Of a DNA stretch of 64,000 nt, positions 12,001 through 22,629 are shown piece after piece. Both the position numbers and the translations under genes were made by a program. The stretch is from contig CM057137.1 in assembly GCA_029964075.1 (NCBI GenBank), positions 682,001-746,000 of the forward strand. The letters run 5' to 3'. The notes under the pieces were generated by a model. It made no database searches, was not told the DNA's origin, and worked only from the letters and a program-made list of their open reading frames with translations. How positions within the stretch are numbered: position 1 is the first letter of the stretch; the number at the start of each line of letters is the position of its first letter. Source of the DNA: Patiria pectinifera (Eukaryota > Echinodermata > Asteroidea > Valvatida > Asterinidae).

Positions 12001-13843
12001 AGGAGGAATATTTTTTATCGTTGGTGAAGACTGCTGACCGTTCGCTGGATAGGTCACTTCCTGCCTCACTGGCCGGCGTGGGCGTGGGGCTGGGGCTGGG
12101 CTCAACGGACTCACTGAGGGGGTCTGCCTCCATGATCAGCTCCAGGACTCCAAACTCATTCATCTTGAACTAAAGAATGGATCAGCAATGGCAATCTTAA
12201 TATTTAAATAGTCTGTCACTAGGCTTTATGACCATTTTATGGGCTTAGTGTGTTTTTTAACGAAATCAGACAAACCTAGTTCATAAACACCAGGCATCTT
12301 TAAAAAAAAAAAAAATACATTTTTTCTTTTAATTTGAATAAACTTTCAAACCAATAAATTTTTTCCCTTTTTTGGCGATTAGTTCTAAAAAATGCCCTTG
12401 CATTTTGAACACATTGGCAACCAGATTGCCAAAACCTTCTATCCTTAAACAACTCTAATCAATTATGTGTAATTGATACAGTAACTCGAGCCACAATAAG
12501 TATTGTTTTTAATGTTCCCAAAATAATTGCCACTTGCGTCAACAGTTCACAAAGTTTATATATAAAAGTGGTATTAAATTTTCCTTTGCAATGACACTGC
12601 GAAATGAGTATACTTTGAAGATTAACACGAGCATAGAATGTACATAATGATTGATTTTTAGTGGTACGCCTCATAGGTCCGACGCCTCGTAGCTCCTACG
12701 CCTCGTAGGTCAGACAAATTTAAAGGCCTCGTTATTCCAACGTCGGACTTATGAGACGTCGGACCTATGAGGCGGAATAAATCAATTGTATGCCTCATAA
12801 GTCCGACGCCTCATAAGTCCGAAAGTTCAGACTTATGAGGCGTCGGACCTATGAGGCGTCGGACTTATGATACGGCCCCCGATTTTTTGTCCATGTGTGT
12901 CTTTGCAAAACTATGTCTTCTTACCTTCATGTCACTACCAGGAAGGACACCGATTCCATCCTGGTTCCATTCTATGCACTCCATTCCCTCCCCATTATCC
13001 CCCTCAGGCTCCTCCCCTTCCTTTTCACCTTTGACCTCATCGCTGCCATTCCCGTCACCGTTACTGCCTCCCTCTGATGTCTCCAGACTATCTTTGGTGA
13101 TCCCGTCTTTGGGAGGGTCTGCGTCGGATTTTTCAAGAGTCGGCATTTCGTCTGGAGGCAACATGGACGTGGAACCGTTCTCTGATGATTTTTCTGCTTC
13201 AACATTTGGAATATCTGGCGGATCTATAGAACAAACAAAAACGCTCATTAAATTATCCCTGTTACGTACACAAATTGAAGATTTTAAGGAAATTGGAATT
13301 AGAAAAATTTGAAATTAGGATTTTCAAACGATTTCTTAAAAACTAAATCGCCGCTGTCACTACTTTTAAAGAGCTTTAAAGACTCTTGACTGAACATTTT
13401 TTTTTTTTTAGTTTTTTTTTAGTTTTTTAATTCACGTAAGGCTAAACCTGAACAGATACTCAACTTTTTGGGAGGAAAACTTTGGGGGTGTCTGAACGGT
13501 CACAATCTCTGTTCAACTCCCTAAGCCAGATTAAACAGAATGAAATTCATACTAAATCCTTACACTTGTATTAACCATACCAGACTTTAAAAAAAATAGC
13601 AAAATTTAACACGCCCATCCCACCCTCATAGGACTCTATTATACCTTCTTCTTCAAGTTCCTCCCCTTCAGGTACCATCAAGTCCACAGCCTCCCCATCA
13701 GCAACTTGGCCGTCCTCCTTGGGTTCCTCAACCGGCTCTGCCCCTGCCTCAGATGGTTTTTCCTTAGCCTCCTTCTCAGCCTGGACTTTCTGTCTCTGTG
13801 GCTGCTCTGCACTACTGGAGGCGGCATTTTCAGTGTCTGCCAT
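2010..13843 (-). CDS. L3MBTL: L3MBTL1/3/4-type chromatin reader (lethal(3)malignant brain tumour-like), complete coding region
   Basis: Chromatin-compacting reader of mono- and dimethyl-lysine histones, acting in the nucleus. I join 18 exons on the minus strand: 13843-13645, 13223-12925, 12169-11995, 11583-11448, 10977-10875, 10530-10455, 10228-10149, 9754-9520, 7370-7279, 6928-6697, 5791-5706, 5326-5073, 4613-4539, 4420-4292, 3862-3656, 3042-2975, 2812-2577, 2138-2010. All have AG/GT borders, and the phases sum to 2,811 nt (936 residues plus stop). Domains: acidic N-terminus (about 1-220), FCS zinc finger (about 225-270), MBT1-3 (about 335-435, 438-543, 545-650), two C2HC fingers (about 658-690, 725-750), SAM (about 865-933). 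The start ATG is the first after an in-frame TGA in the same exon. Length is slightly above vertebrate L3MBTL1/3. The order matches L3MBTL3 except for the extra C2HC finger. The small exon 3042-2975 was chosen mainly because its phases repair the frame, so it is the least certain join. Confidence 0.93.
3080..3423. mobile_element. Foldback element in L3MBTL intron 15
   Basis: Perfect 16-bp terminal inverted repeats (CAGTTCGGTATTCCAA and its complement) enclose about 310 bp without coding capacity. It starts under 40 bases from the acceptor of the small exon 2975-3042. Confidence 0.7.
3656..3862 (-). CDS. L3MBTL: L3MBTL exon 15: second C2HC zinc finger and Pro-rich tail
   Basis: Encodes [20 protein letters not shown] then [11 protein letters not shown], a complete finger in a single exon, followed by [13 protein letters not shown]. 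The wording [10 protein letters not shown] and LSGCP is closer to MYT fingers than to the first L3MBTL finger. The donor is A|GTAATT just before an in-frame TAA, so read-through of this exon would give a shorter isoform without SAM. Confidence 0.85.
4131..4212 (+). repeat. G-rich minisatellite
   Basis: Imperfect tandem copies of a GTGGGGTCAGG-like unit lie in the L3MBTL intron between the two C2HC fingers. No function is visible. Confidence 0.6.
4292..4613 (-). CDS. L3MBTL: L3MBTL exons 13-14: first C2HC (CCHHC) zinc finger
   Basis: Exon 4613-4539 encodes [21 protein letters not shown]. Exon 4420-4292 completes the finger with [16 protein letters not shown]. This is the canonical L3MBTL finger. 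It is split by a phase-2 intron inside the Ser codon after the second His (AG|T), the same site used in four MYT fingers in this window. Confidence 0.92.
5073..5791 (-). CDS. L3MBTL: L3MBTL exons 11-12: MBT repeat 3
   Basis: Exon 5791-5706 encodes [22 protein letters not shown]. Exon 5326-5073 encodes [38 protein letters not shown] and [17 protein letters not shown]. This is the third MBT repeat, completing the three-bladed propeller. The [10 protein letters not shown] signature is characteristic of this family. Confidence 0.93.
6000..6430 (+). repeat. TGTGATTGACT minisatellite array
   Basis: Degenerate 10-11 bp units (ACTTGTGATTG type) fill this part of the L3MBTL intron between MBT2 and MBT3. 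A conserved non-repeat flank (GATGAAGGTATTCCTTTATC) lies just left at about 5950. The flank and the unit recur elsewhere in the window, so this is a dispersed family. Confidence 0.85.
6697..7370 (-). CDS. L3MBTL: L3MBTL exons 9-10: MBT repeat 2, methyl-lysine pocket
   Basis: Exon 7370-7279 encodes [20 protein letters not shown]. Exon 6928-6697 encodes [33 protein letters not shown] and [10 protein letters not shown]. In human L3MBTL1 the second repeat binds methyl-lysine through Asp and Asn of the D-x2-N motif and an F/W/Y aromatic cage. All five are present here (DKKN, HF, W, Y), so binding to mono- and dimethyl-lysine is predicted. Confidence 0.93.
7015..7190. repeat. AACTGGTTT inverted and direct repeat cluster
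   Basis: Many copies of AACTGGTTT and its complement AAACCAGTT alternate, so the stretch can form several hairpins. It lies in the MBT2 intron of L3MBTL. Confidence 0.6.
7835..7922. repeat. 17-bp AT-rich tandem repeat
   Basis: About five copies of AAATATACTGAATATTC, alternating with a one-base variant ending TCC. Confidence 0.8.
8145..8459. mobile_element. Foldback element in L3MBTL intron 8
   Basis: Inverted ends built on GGCCAAGTTCGGGCAAGGAC at left and its near-complement ending ACGAACTTGGCC at right. The inner part contains further GTCGACTA-type inverted repeats. About 315 bp, no coding capacity. Confidence 0.65.
9269..9507. mobile_element. Long-arm foldback element next to MBT1 exon
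   Basis: Arms of roughly 90 bp (GCTAAGCACAAAAATTTGC, GTCTGGCTTATAAAAGCAGG, TTACCAGCCAAAACTCCATG and their complements) flank a loop of about 35 bases. The pairing is near perfect. Diverged pieces with the GGCTGGTAACC wording recur near 37320-37700 and 48600-48660. Confidence 0.8.
9520..10228 (-). CDS. L3MBTL: L3MBTL exons 7-8: MBT repeat 1
   Basis: Exon 10228-10149 gives the N-terminal arm ([20 protein letters not shown]). Exon 9754-9520 gives the barrel: [37 protein letters not shown] and the [13 protein letters not shown] end. This is the first MBT repeat by comparison with L3MBTL1/3. The exon 8 donor (G|GTCAGT) lies only about 12 bases from a large foldback element. Confidence 0.92.
9786..10085. 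repeat. Degenerate TGGTTTCTGAAAGTG tandem repeat
   Basis: Loose repeats of a 15-17 bp unit (GTGGTTTCTGAAAGTG type) occupy the L3MBTL intron between the two MBT1 exons. Confidence 0.55.
10455..10977 (-). CDS. L3MBTL: L3MBTL exons 5-6: basic linker before the MBT block
   Basis: Exon 10977-10875 encodes a Lys/Ser-rich basic stretch with [11 protein letters not shown], which resembles an AT-hook-like or nuclear-localisation segment. Exon 10530-10455 encodes [20 protein letters not shown]. Both are supported by matching phases and clear acceptors (TTTCTCTAG and TGATCACAG). Nothing enzymatic is visible. Confidence 0.75.
11090..11430 (+). repeat. TGTGATTGACT minisatellite array
   Basis: About 30 units of 10-11 bp, more regular than the 6.0-6.4 kb array, in the L3MBTL intron just after the FCS exon. 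It comes to within about 25 bases of that exon's splice donor. Confidence 0.88.
11448..11583 (-). CDS. L3MBTL: L3MBTL exon 4: FCS-type zinc finger
   Basis: Encodes [11 protein letters not shown] then [16 protein letters not shown], a Cys-x2-Cys ... Phe-Cys-Ser-x2-Cys pattern typical of FCS zinc fingers in Polycomb and MBT proteins, where they bind RNA or mediate contacts. The donor AA|GTAAG is strong. A minisatellite array begins about 25 bases into the following intron. Confidence 0.88.
11995..13223 (-). CDS. L3MBTL: L3MBTL exons 2-3: acidic region and conserved N-terminal motif
   Basis: Exon 13223-12925 encodes an acidic, Gly/Glu-rich stretch ending in [12 protein letters not shown]. Exon 12169-11995 continues with [12 protein letters not shown]. 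Joined, they match the DGVGTLPGSDLKFRVNEFG-type motif I know from the vertebrate L3MBTL3 N-terminus, which confirms that both exons belong to the gene. Exon 3 then becomes Ser/Pro/Thr-rich. The intron between them contains the palindromic repeat cluster at 12664-12872, which ends about 50 bases from exon 2. Confidence 0.85.
12664..12872. repeat. Palindromic GACGCCTCATAAGTCC repeat cluster
   Basis: Units of about 15 bp (GACGCCTCATAAGTCC) occur in both orientations, giving nested hairpins; at least ten full or partial units are visible. It lies in L3MBTL intron 2, about 50 bases from exon 2. Confidence 0.8.
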
Positions 13844-13917
13844 TGTGAGAGCTGAAGTACGGACTGGAGTTAAAGACTGGATCACAGCAGTCAGATGAAC
13901 TGGTCAAGCTTGTTTCT
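13645..13917 (-). CDS. L3MBTL: L3MBTL first coding exon with start codon and 5'UTR
   Basis: An acceptor (TTCCCACAG) precedes a short 5'UTR at 13917-13844, so transcription starts further right and at least one non-coding exon exists. An in-frame TGA at 13906-13904 precedes the ATG at 13843, which fixes the start ([10 protein letters not shown]). The 66 residues encoded are rich in Glu, Pro and Ala and look disordered. The donor G|GTATAA leaves a single G that joins the next exon as Asp. Confidence 0.8.
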
Positions 13918-15529
13918 CTGTGGGAAAAAATTAAAGAATATCCTACATGTTAATTACTTATCTTCTACCGAGCCTTATATTCAGCAGTAAATGTCCTCTC
14001 TCTTTATGTTATTATAAGTCTCAGAAAACACACAAAGCTCAGGCAAGTTAATAATGTTGTTTGCAACACCCCACCCCCACCCAAAGTTTCTCCAAAACAG
14101 TCTTAAAAAGTACCAAAAAAATTGATGACTGATATGTTTCGTTTGTGCACCCCTCTTAATTGTCGTTGATAAAAGCGGACTTTGGTCGAGAGCTTTACTA
14201 TTTGGCTTCTGCAATTCCTTAATATGGGTAACAAGGGTTTACATATAAAGGGGAAATTCTTTTTGTCTTACTTAATCAAAAACCTCAAAAAACGCTTGCT
14301 GCTCTTTTGTTTCTGCATAGAAAAACCCACAGCCACATTATTTGGGCAAGTTTGCAAACACGGATGTATATACTCATCAGGTGAACATATAGCCAGCAAA
14401 TTTTTTTTTTCACGTTACAAAAAAGCACCGAAGTAGTGAAACTTTTTGGTTTTGGCCAGGAACTCTTGCAATGAAATTCTCTCGCTTTGGCTTATAGTTA
14501 CATAATTCTATGAAATGAAGTGAGCCCAAAGTTAAATTTTTAGTATGTTTTCCAGGTACCTGAACACACACATGATACTGCAGTGCATCCATTCTGTGAA
14601 TCCGCAAAGAAATCACTTCCTTAATCTGAAACTAACCAATATTACCTCAAAAACCATGAAAGAAATTGTCATAAATATAGTGTTTATACTACACGTGCAT
14701 ACGCACATGATGCTTTGCATGCGTGCATGTACAACCACACGTCTTGGTTAAGCCCGAGGCCAACAATATATGACATTCAAGATCACTTCAACTCTGACTG
14801 TCCTGAGCTCTGGGACATTTAAGAATTATTGGTGAAATTGTTGCTGACATACGGCTATCGAATATTGCAATTTCTTTGTTCATTCATAGTCATGTTACCG
14901 TGCAATGTCTGTTTCTCCATACAGTATATTTTATTATCTCCCAAACCAAAGTGCTACAAATATATTGAAGTGCTTCAAATTAATGTTTTCATCCCATTTG
15001 GAATTTTATTAGAATAATGAAAAAAGTTGAATGATTTTTTTTCCGTCTGATTTTCAAATTCCTACAACTTAATCTGATTATCAGAACTTTTGTTTTCTTC
15101 AGTAATTGTACAAGTTTGATAACATTTCCAATATTCTAAAAAATACTTGATAAACTGCATTGGATGCCAAAGCATTTTTATCTCCTACATAAAATAAGTC
15201 AGAGACGCACGTATATCGGCGCTGATTACATGTCTCACATGCACATGCATTTTACCAATTCACAGAATAATGAGAACTTCAAGAAACTGTTGCAGCAACA
15301 ACTACCTTGTCTTTAAAGAATCAGAATAAATAACATAAGTGTAAAACATCCAATTATAGGCCAAAAAGATTTTTTTTAAAAGGCAACAACTTTGAAGACC
15401 AAGTTCCGACAAAATCCTTTAATTTTATATCCTTCCACGACAATTTTCTTATCCTGCCCCAAATAAAAAAAAGACGTTGCCATTAATTCATTCATCCATC
15501 AGGCAAAGTGAAATATGTAAACCGGCCGG

Positions 15530-15790
15530 CCGCCTCCTTAAATTTTTTTTTTTTTAATTCATACATTTGCAATATATTCTACGCATATATTGTCAATATT
15601 GTCTTTTTGTTTCCAACAAAATTGTAGCTATGTAGAAAGGCTTACGGCTCCTTTGGACATCAGTTTTAGTCGAGAAAATGGAAGAATCCACCCGCCATGT
15701 CTTGGGGAAAAAAGAAAAGAAAAAAAATGCCTGCCTGCTGCATTTTTTCAAAAAGGTCAAACAAGAATCTACCTAGTTTTTTTCTTGGCC
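15530..15790 (-). repeat. Interspersed repeat carrying CAAGATGGCGG-type motif, copy A
   Basis: Shares blocks with 27003-27390, in reverse orientation: the TAGCTACAATTTTG, GGAGCC and CATCTTGGGG neighbourhoods and the terminal GGCCGGCC-CCTCC region. Non-coding. Confidence 0.65.
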
Positions 15791-17319
15791 TTAGTAGAAA
15801 CCACCAACATGTTGCCTTATGTGTCTTCATAACAAAGATAAGTGATATGTATCTTCTTAGTTGATTTGAATGTTGCCATTAGTACTGTGCATGTAAACCT
15901 ATCTGCACACGGCGTCCTATTAGGAATAAATTATTCATATCATATGACAGTGTTGCATGCTTACCTGTGTATTTGATTGGGATGTTCAGTGTCGTGTGCA
16001 TTGGTTTTTCTTCAATCAAAAAGATACCTAATATGTCCACAATATTTTTTTTGACAGACCTATTTTTTAATATATTTTGTATGTTACATGTACCATTCAA
16101 TTCGAGCTTGGATTGGATTGTTTTTGTTTAGTTTTGTTTACTTTTGTGGATTGCTTGTTGTACCTTGTAATTTGGCCGAATAAATAATAATAATAATAAT
16201 AGTAAATATTTTTTTCACAAAACTTGACCAGTTTGTTATACTTTGGAGCAAATTTTTGCATATTTTCTTGAATGTTTTGGGAAAAAAACTTGAAGTTTTG
16301 TGGTGGGTTTGCTAAATTCTTTGGGAAAATGCCAGTCACAAAACCAAACTTTTCTGGGCCTGGATTCAATTTGTGATGCTGATAATTTTGATAACAGAGG
16401 GTAAAATAATGAATATTACGGTTGAAAGTATACATTTCATTAGCATACAAGGCCATTTCTGTATCCAGAATTTCTTGAAACATTTTCTCCATAAACTATT
16501 CATATCCCACAAAAAGTACATGCCATTGAATCCAGTACACACAGCAGATCAAACGCAAGCAGCGATTGTTTTAAGAGCGTTGCACATTTTGTGAGTTGTA
16601 CAGCTAAGGTCAAAATCTGCAGTATCATAACACAGAACAGACTTGAGCAAGTCTAACTGAAATGGCTGCATCATAAGACTGGGCAGTAAAACTTGAAGCT
16701 GGTTTTCTTTTCCAGACATTTTACTTTCACCAAAATAGTCTAAATGGGCACAAACAAAGATATCATGTCAGTTATCTTCACTGAAGATATATTATGGTGG
16801 ATTCCGTACACGTAGGCCTCGATTGTCTTTTCAATATGCTAGACTCAATTTTGTACATGTAGGACTTCATGGAATTTTTTCATCTGTTTAACGGAGGAAG
16901 GTAATTTGACAAACTTGACTATGAATTGACGCTGTACTATGTACTATGTAGTTTTCCTGTGTATTTTCAGCATATTTTATCTGAATATCCAGGTTTATGC
17001 TGACCCGCATATTATAAAGACAAATTTGAAAGCTGCAGAATAAATAAAATGAGTGAGTTGTTGCAAAGTGTTATACGTACCGGTACATGTTTTGTAATGC
17101 TTTCAATGAATCAATTTTGTCATTATGTGATAAAAAAAATTAAATGTCTTAGTTTTCCTTCCTTTTTCTCTTTTTTTCCCCCCAATATGTAACTAAGTAG
17201 TTGTAATAATTAGTATGAAGTGAAACATTCATGCATGATGAATTAAACATTATTTTATCGCCATATATTATTAAACAAAAATTGAAATAAGAAAACAAAC
17301 AAAACCTATTTTTACTTGT

Positions 17320-17470
17320 TGAAGTTCTCTGCCCGCATTAAATTCCTGCCTCCTTTTTAAATTATTTTTTAAGAAATACATGGAAAAATTCCTCCGCCAT
17401 CTTAGAATATCCACCATCTTGGGGGAAAAAGGCCGCCTTCTTCACTTGAATTTCAGAATGCCAGGACAAT
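17320..17470 (-). repeat. Interspersed repeat, copy D (internally deleted)
   Basis: Reverse orientation. Retains CCGCCATCTTAG, CCATCTTGGGGG and GCCGCCTTCTTC, matching the central part of the copies at 27 and 29 kb, but lacks most of the rest. Confidence 0.55.
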
Positions 17471-18637
17471 TTTTCTTTTACTTGGCCTATACATTCATCA
17501 ACACTGATTGACAAAGAAATTGAACACGTCCATATTTATTAAAAAGCTGATTTAATGTTTTTCATAACAACACAGTTATAATTAAATCATTTAATAATAA
17601 TTTTAAAAAAATATATATATATATGTCTGTTCTTTATATCTCCATAAAATAGTTTAAAACATGAAAAGTACATATCTTTGACAAAAATATGAAAAAAAGT
17701 ATGCCGAAAAATCCACACTATTTGCAATTGCAACTTGCCAGCAGTGAAAAAAAATTCTTAAATTTCTTCAAGCCGTTTTGGTGAGCAAACTACATGAACA
17801 AAAAGCTCCAGCGCACTGTACTGCGAATTGTGCACACGATGCGCCGCGATAGGCTAATTCTACCTCAATGTTTCAACACAACTGACATTTTTTTCACGTC
17901 TAAAAAATGCGTTTTATTTCCACTTCACAGAACACACAAAAACAGGAACGACAAAAGACACCAGAGAAACTAATAGACTTTCGGGGACGGGAACTTTGCA
18001 AATCTAAAACAAAATCCAATTCGGGTATTTTCGACCGTTAAGGAAACGTGATCGAAGTTTCTGAATGAAAAATGTGTGCAGACAAAAATCCCAAGTTCTC
18101 TCGGAGAATCGTCAACTTCCGTCACCGAAAAATCCCTTTTTACCCCAAACCAGAAACACGAAGACTCCACAAACGGGCAGGAACGGACAGGAAAATTCAC
18201 ACTGCAACTACCACAAATATCGACTCTTGTTCGATTGTCGATGATTTCTGGCAAAAAATCATAGAACACGGCTTTGCAACACACAAATCTGAGGTCATTT
18301 TGTATTTTTTCACTCCCGGTAACTGTGCGTGGCAACTTCCGTAACGCGCCGATGTGCAGAAATACGTGTATTTTCATATACGAAAGCGTACTAGGTCAAT
18401 ATTCTTTACGATTTCTAAACTCTACATAACACGAAGTAGCCCTAGAAAACTATTCAAAAGTGAAGAACAAACTTTTTCCCATCTAAAAATGGCTCGTAAA
18501 TGGTCTAAAAGCAATTTTAAAGTTGTAAAAATTACGAAAATTTCTCACCGTTCTAGGCTTGGCTCTCACAGGCCATGCCTTGCTTCGTCAGCGACCAAAT
18601 GGCGGCCTCTCATTTGCATAACAAAATAGGCTCTTAC

Positions 18638-18730
18638 CGTAATGGCGCACCACCCCCGGCGTAGCCTCAAATTGGGTCTGAAAATTAGATTTGACCGATA
18701 AATCCTCGGCGTTCGTCCCCCAAATTACCA
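18638..18730 (-). promoter_or_regulatory. Candidate L3MBTL non-coding first exon/promoter
   Basis: The minus strand reads ATTACG|GTAAGAG at 18638, a near-consensus donor, inside a CpG-richer patch (about 17.8-18.9 kb). A GGCCGCCATTTGG motif resembling a YY1 site lies just left at about 18595. Inference only; no start site can be seen directly. Confidence 0.35.
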
Positions 18731-21269
18731 GCAGCCCACACCTAAATGTGTGTACTTCTGTATTTGTGTGATTTACACTCGTTAAACAATTAGGAACGCG
18801 ACGAAAAATGGTGTTTGATCGCCAACACTGCGGTCAGATTAACACAGCACAAAAACATTGTCACTGTTCATGTCCGCAGTTCGGAAAAAAATACCATCAT
18901 TGACTTGCACGCATCTGGCCTAACACAAAATAAATGCGGACAACACTCGTTGTGTAAGAAAGTTCCTTTATAAAACTGTGCTTCCCGTCTATTGAAAAGC
19001 GAAGAAAATACAGTCACACAGCTACGACACAATCATCTTCAACCAACCAGTGAATTGTGAATTTTAAAATTAACATACGCATCAAGGAAATGTGTTCTTT
19101 TGAATTTTTTTGCGTTCCCATAAATGCGGTAATGCAGGATTCTATACAATTAATACTATATATAGGAATTAATGCACACAAGCTGATCTCCGAATCAGAC
19201 TTTCGAATTAAACTCCATTTTCGACAGTATTCTTCAGAATAATGAACGTGGAAACATGGTACATCACCTTTAACTGAAAATAAATGTCAACTGAAATCAA
19301 AGCTAATTAAAGTGGGTTCAAAAAAATCTTAGACGGGATTTTCTGTCAAATTCACTGTTTAAGAGTAGATCCGACTTTATACAGTCGCAAAGATTTTTTT
19401 TCTGTAAATGAGAATGGCAATAGTGTATACAGAGGGCCTTTTAGTTTTACTAGGTTTGCCATGGTTTTGATTGGTTCTGCAAATCATGTCGGTGCAACCA
19501 GGTTTGTTCCGCGAGTACGCCGGGGGGGGGGGACTTTTCAAGGGTAGTTGAAACACAGAGCAAGGTGAAAAGAGTGCCTTACCTTGTGTATACCCCTGGA
19601 GTTTTACTTTAAAAATTACAAAGATTAATGGTATTCGATGAAGTCATTTCTTTTTATGGAGGAGGGGTTAAGTTGGGGCTTACTTTTGGGGTGGGGGGTG
19701 GGGGGGGGCTATAAGAACCCAGCGCAGTCGGGCAAGCGTGCTCCAGGCTTACCACACGTGACCTCATGCCCGCACACCGAACCTGCATTATTTTATGAAT
19801 AATTAAATTTAGAGAATGTACATATACTGCCATAAATGGGTATTAAAGCCGTGGTCAATTCTTTTTTGTCTAACAAAAAATTAACAAAGGCCCGTCTCCA
19901 TTTTACCCCACTCAGATATTCACGGCGCGTATAGTAGCTACTTCCGGAGAACAGCAGGGTGAAACATGTTGTACTTGTTAAATCACCATAGTATGGGTCA
20001 CAGGGCTAGGTTCTTTTTTCACTTTTCCATGTGTTTATTTCGGTGTCCGGCCGGCATCGAATGTACTGCGTGATGTTCTGCTTATAGCAACGTCAGCAAG
20101 CCTAATGCCCCCAGGAACAGGGCCCGAAAATCCTGTCCAAAAAATCAGGCGAAGAGCCCTCGATACGGCAAAAATGTTTACCACTCTACAGTAGTTAAAT
20201 TCTGAATGTCATTTCGCATTTTACCACATGCTTTTGCTGCGTTATGAACATTTTATAACATAATTATGCATCGTCATGCCTGTGTTGAAAAATGCACCTT
20301 GAACTTCCGCGTTTACATTTACAACAGCTGAAAATGCCTGAAAATACAAATAATGCAGTGCCGTGAACTCGGCAACTTTCGTATAAAAACCACCTTTTGT
20401 TGGGTTTTGAGTATAATCGACATAATAAATAGGTATACATCTAAACATTCTTACTGATATAATGCCGTCGAGTTCTTTAATTTACGGCACCTGATGTAGC
20501 GTATCCACGTTTGGGGTCCGGGGGATGGGCAAAATTGGTATTTTTGAGAAAGTGGCCCCAATTTGAGTGTTCCTATACTAGCGGTTTGAGTTGCTGCAGG
20601 TGATCATTTCATGTCCTTTAAATTTAAAAAATAGTTACATAAAATTGGCAAAGTTGCGGGGAGGGGGCCGGGGTGCAGTAGGACATGCTCGTCCGATAAG
20701 ATTGAAAGGTTTTCATGGTGAAGTGATGTTTTTCGGAGTACATCGCAGTTTTTCAAACAGCACCAAATGCGGTGGTTATTTTGACCAATTACCGCAGTGT
20801 CCTGTAAATCACTTGTCGGCTCTGGACAGTTTACTTTAAAAAATAATATTTTACGACAAATTAAAGGGGAAATGCTTTACGTATGGACCAACTTAGGAGG
20901 AAACAAGAGTTTTTCACAATGGTCTTATTTTCAAGAGACCAACATTTTGGAAATCAATAAAACTTACAAAGTGTCATTTTTAAAGAACTTAAAAAAAAAC
21001 TTTAAAAAAACCTTTGCATCTTAATACCAAAAATGATTCCTACTTGGCTTTTTGAAGCCTCTAAAAACTTACAACTTGTAAACTGAACCGCGACAGGAGA
21101 CTTCAACTTTGCAGACAACATTAGTGGGAATGTTTGTGAACCGTTTCGCAAGATCCAAATCCCGAAACAATTATGGGGAAATCCCCTGAAATACTGTCGG
21201 TAATAAAGCGCCGCCGGAACAGAAGCAGAGGATTAAGTGTAGCCGCGGTAGGATATACAGAAGGGTCTG

Positions 21270-21312
21270 ATACATGCATGATCGTCGCGAGGGGGGCAGG
21301 GGGGCACCCCCG

Positions 21313-21344
<32 letters not shown>

Positions 21345-21480
21345 AAAGGCAAGACAAAGTGGTGTAAATTTAATGAGTTAACTGATAAATCAAGAATGTG
21401 TTGAAAAATACAAGCATTTTTTGGCAAAATTTTTTTTTGCCCCCCTCTAGAAAAAATCCTGGCGACGCCCATGGATACAT
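21270..21480. mobile_element. Probable degraded hAT-like element
   Basis: A long A run lies between GGGGGGCACCCCCG and a right end reading AAAATCCTGGCGACGCCCATGG. That right end resembles the TCC..GCCC-type ends of the clearer hAT-like copy at 51161-51476. No clear target duplication was found. Confidence 0.4.
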
Positions 21481-22595
21481 GTATATAATTATGTAAGGAA
21501 ACAACTGTGTTATGCACATTATTGCAGCTCTTAATGCGAATACAGCTCTAAACAGGGGTAGGGTGCAGCACCAAGAGCACACCTCCTTTGTAGGATTTTC
21601 CCCTTTTTCCCCCTTTCATCCATGCATCAAACGTCTAGCGGCAAAATACCTCCATTTGTCCCTCCTGTCCTGACGGAAAATTGAGAAAAGAATAATTGTA
21701 AAACACATATCTCATGTACTGGGTCTTTCAGGGAAAAAATAAAACTAACCTTTCATAAGAAGAGAAAAGATTTTAGCGATTTAAAATGTCACATTATTTG
21801 ATGAAAAAAAATCGAGATATGAATAAAACTGTTTTTCCCCCCCGACTCTTAAATCTAGTGTTTGACAAATTTTACTTTGGTATACAGCAATTTTGTCAAA
21901 AAGGAGGAAACCAAATTTTAAAGTTTGCCAACAAGAGGTTGTAAATCTATCAACTGGGTGTAATACATGCTTCTCTAAATTCTCTGTTTAAAATATTATA
22001 ATGAGCATTTATTCTACTTTCTGAAAGTAATTTTACAAAATGCATTCAAAAAGAGCAAATACCAAAAATTGACAACAGTTTCAATTTACTACTGACATGA
22101 TTCTGACCAAATCTGTTCAAATTATTTCAATTTACAATTTTAGTTTAGATTACTTCTACACCCAGCAGAGTTTTCTGTGTTTTCAACCTGATCTGGTGCA
22201 AAATGGAAGACAACAAAAATATTATATTCCATAAATTAATTAAGTCCTTTTAAAGGGAATATACAACATTTGCTTTTGCTGTAATTTTCAGAAATGGGTG
22301 GATGTGGGGGTTAGTGTTTTATAGCAAATTATTATTGTATACTCTGACCTGTTTAAAGTTTTGTGTTCATAGATGCTGGAAAAAGAAAAAGAAGAGATAC
22401 TGTTCTTGTAGCCTGGTTCCCAGACCCTACTTCAGGCAAAACAGGGCAAGTCATAGACGTCGGGGAATTGTCAGGTCAAGGAACCGGACTAGCTTGCTTC
22501 ACCCTTTCGCAGATGTGTAACTGATTGCAAATAAAATGTGAACAAACTAAATTCGGTAAACTGGAAGCACTATTTGGAGGAAAAAAAATCTGTTT

Positions 22596-22629
22596 TTTCC
22601 AACGATGGTCAGCTGACCATCGTTGGAAA
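22596..22629. repeat. Perfect 34-bp palindrome
   Basis: Arms of 17 bp (TTTCCAACGATGGTCAG) with no loop, centred on CAGCTG. No neighbouring gene; possibly the fused ends of an inverted-repeat element. Confidence 0.9.

Larger units (their letters stand above)
13918..18637. other. Probable 5' intron of L3MBTL
   Basis: No coding sequence. The acceptor at 13918 shows an intron enters from the right. The stretch is AT-rich, with a (TAA)n run near 16190 and two copies of an interspersed repeat (15530-15790 and 17320-17470). Confidence 0.55.

Noticed and set aside
12851-13312. 153-residue plus-strand open frame rich in Ser/Pro
   Set aside because: Antisense of L3MBTL exon 2.
17970-18377. Overlapping minus and plus open frames in a CpG-richer patch
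   Set aside because: No recognisable domain and no splice links to L3MBTL coding exons; kept only as a possible promoter neighbourhood.
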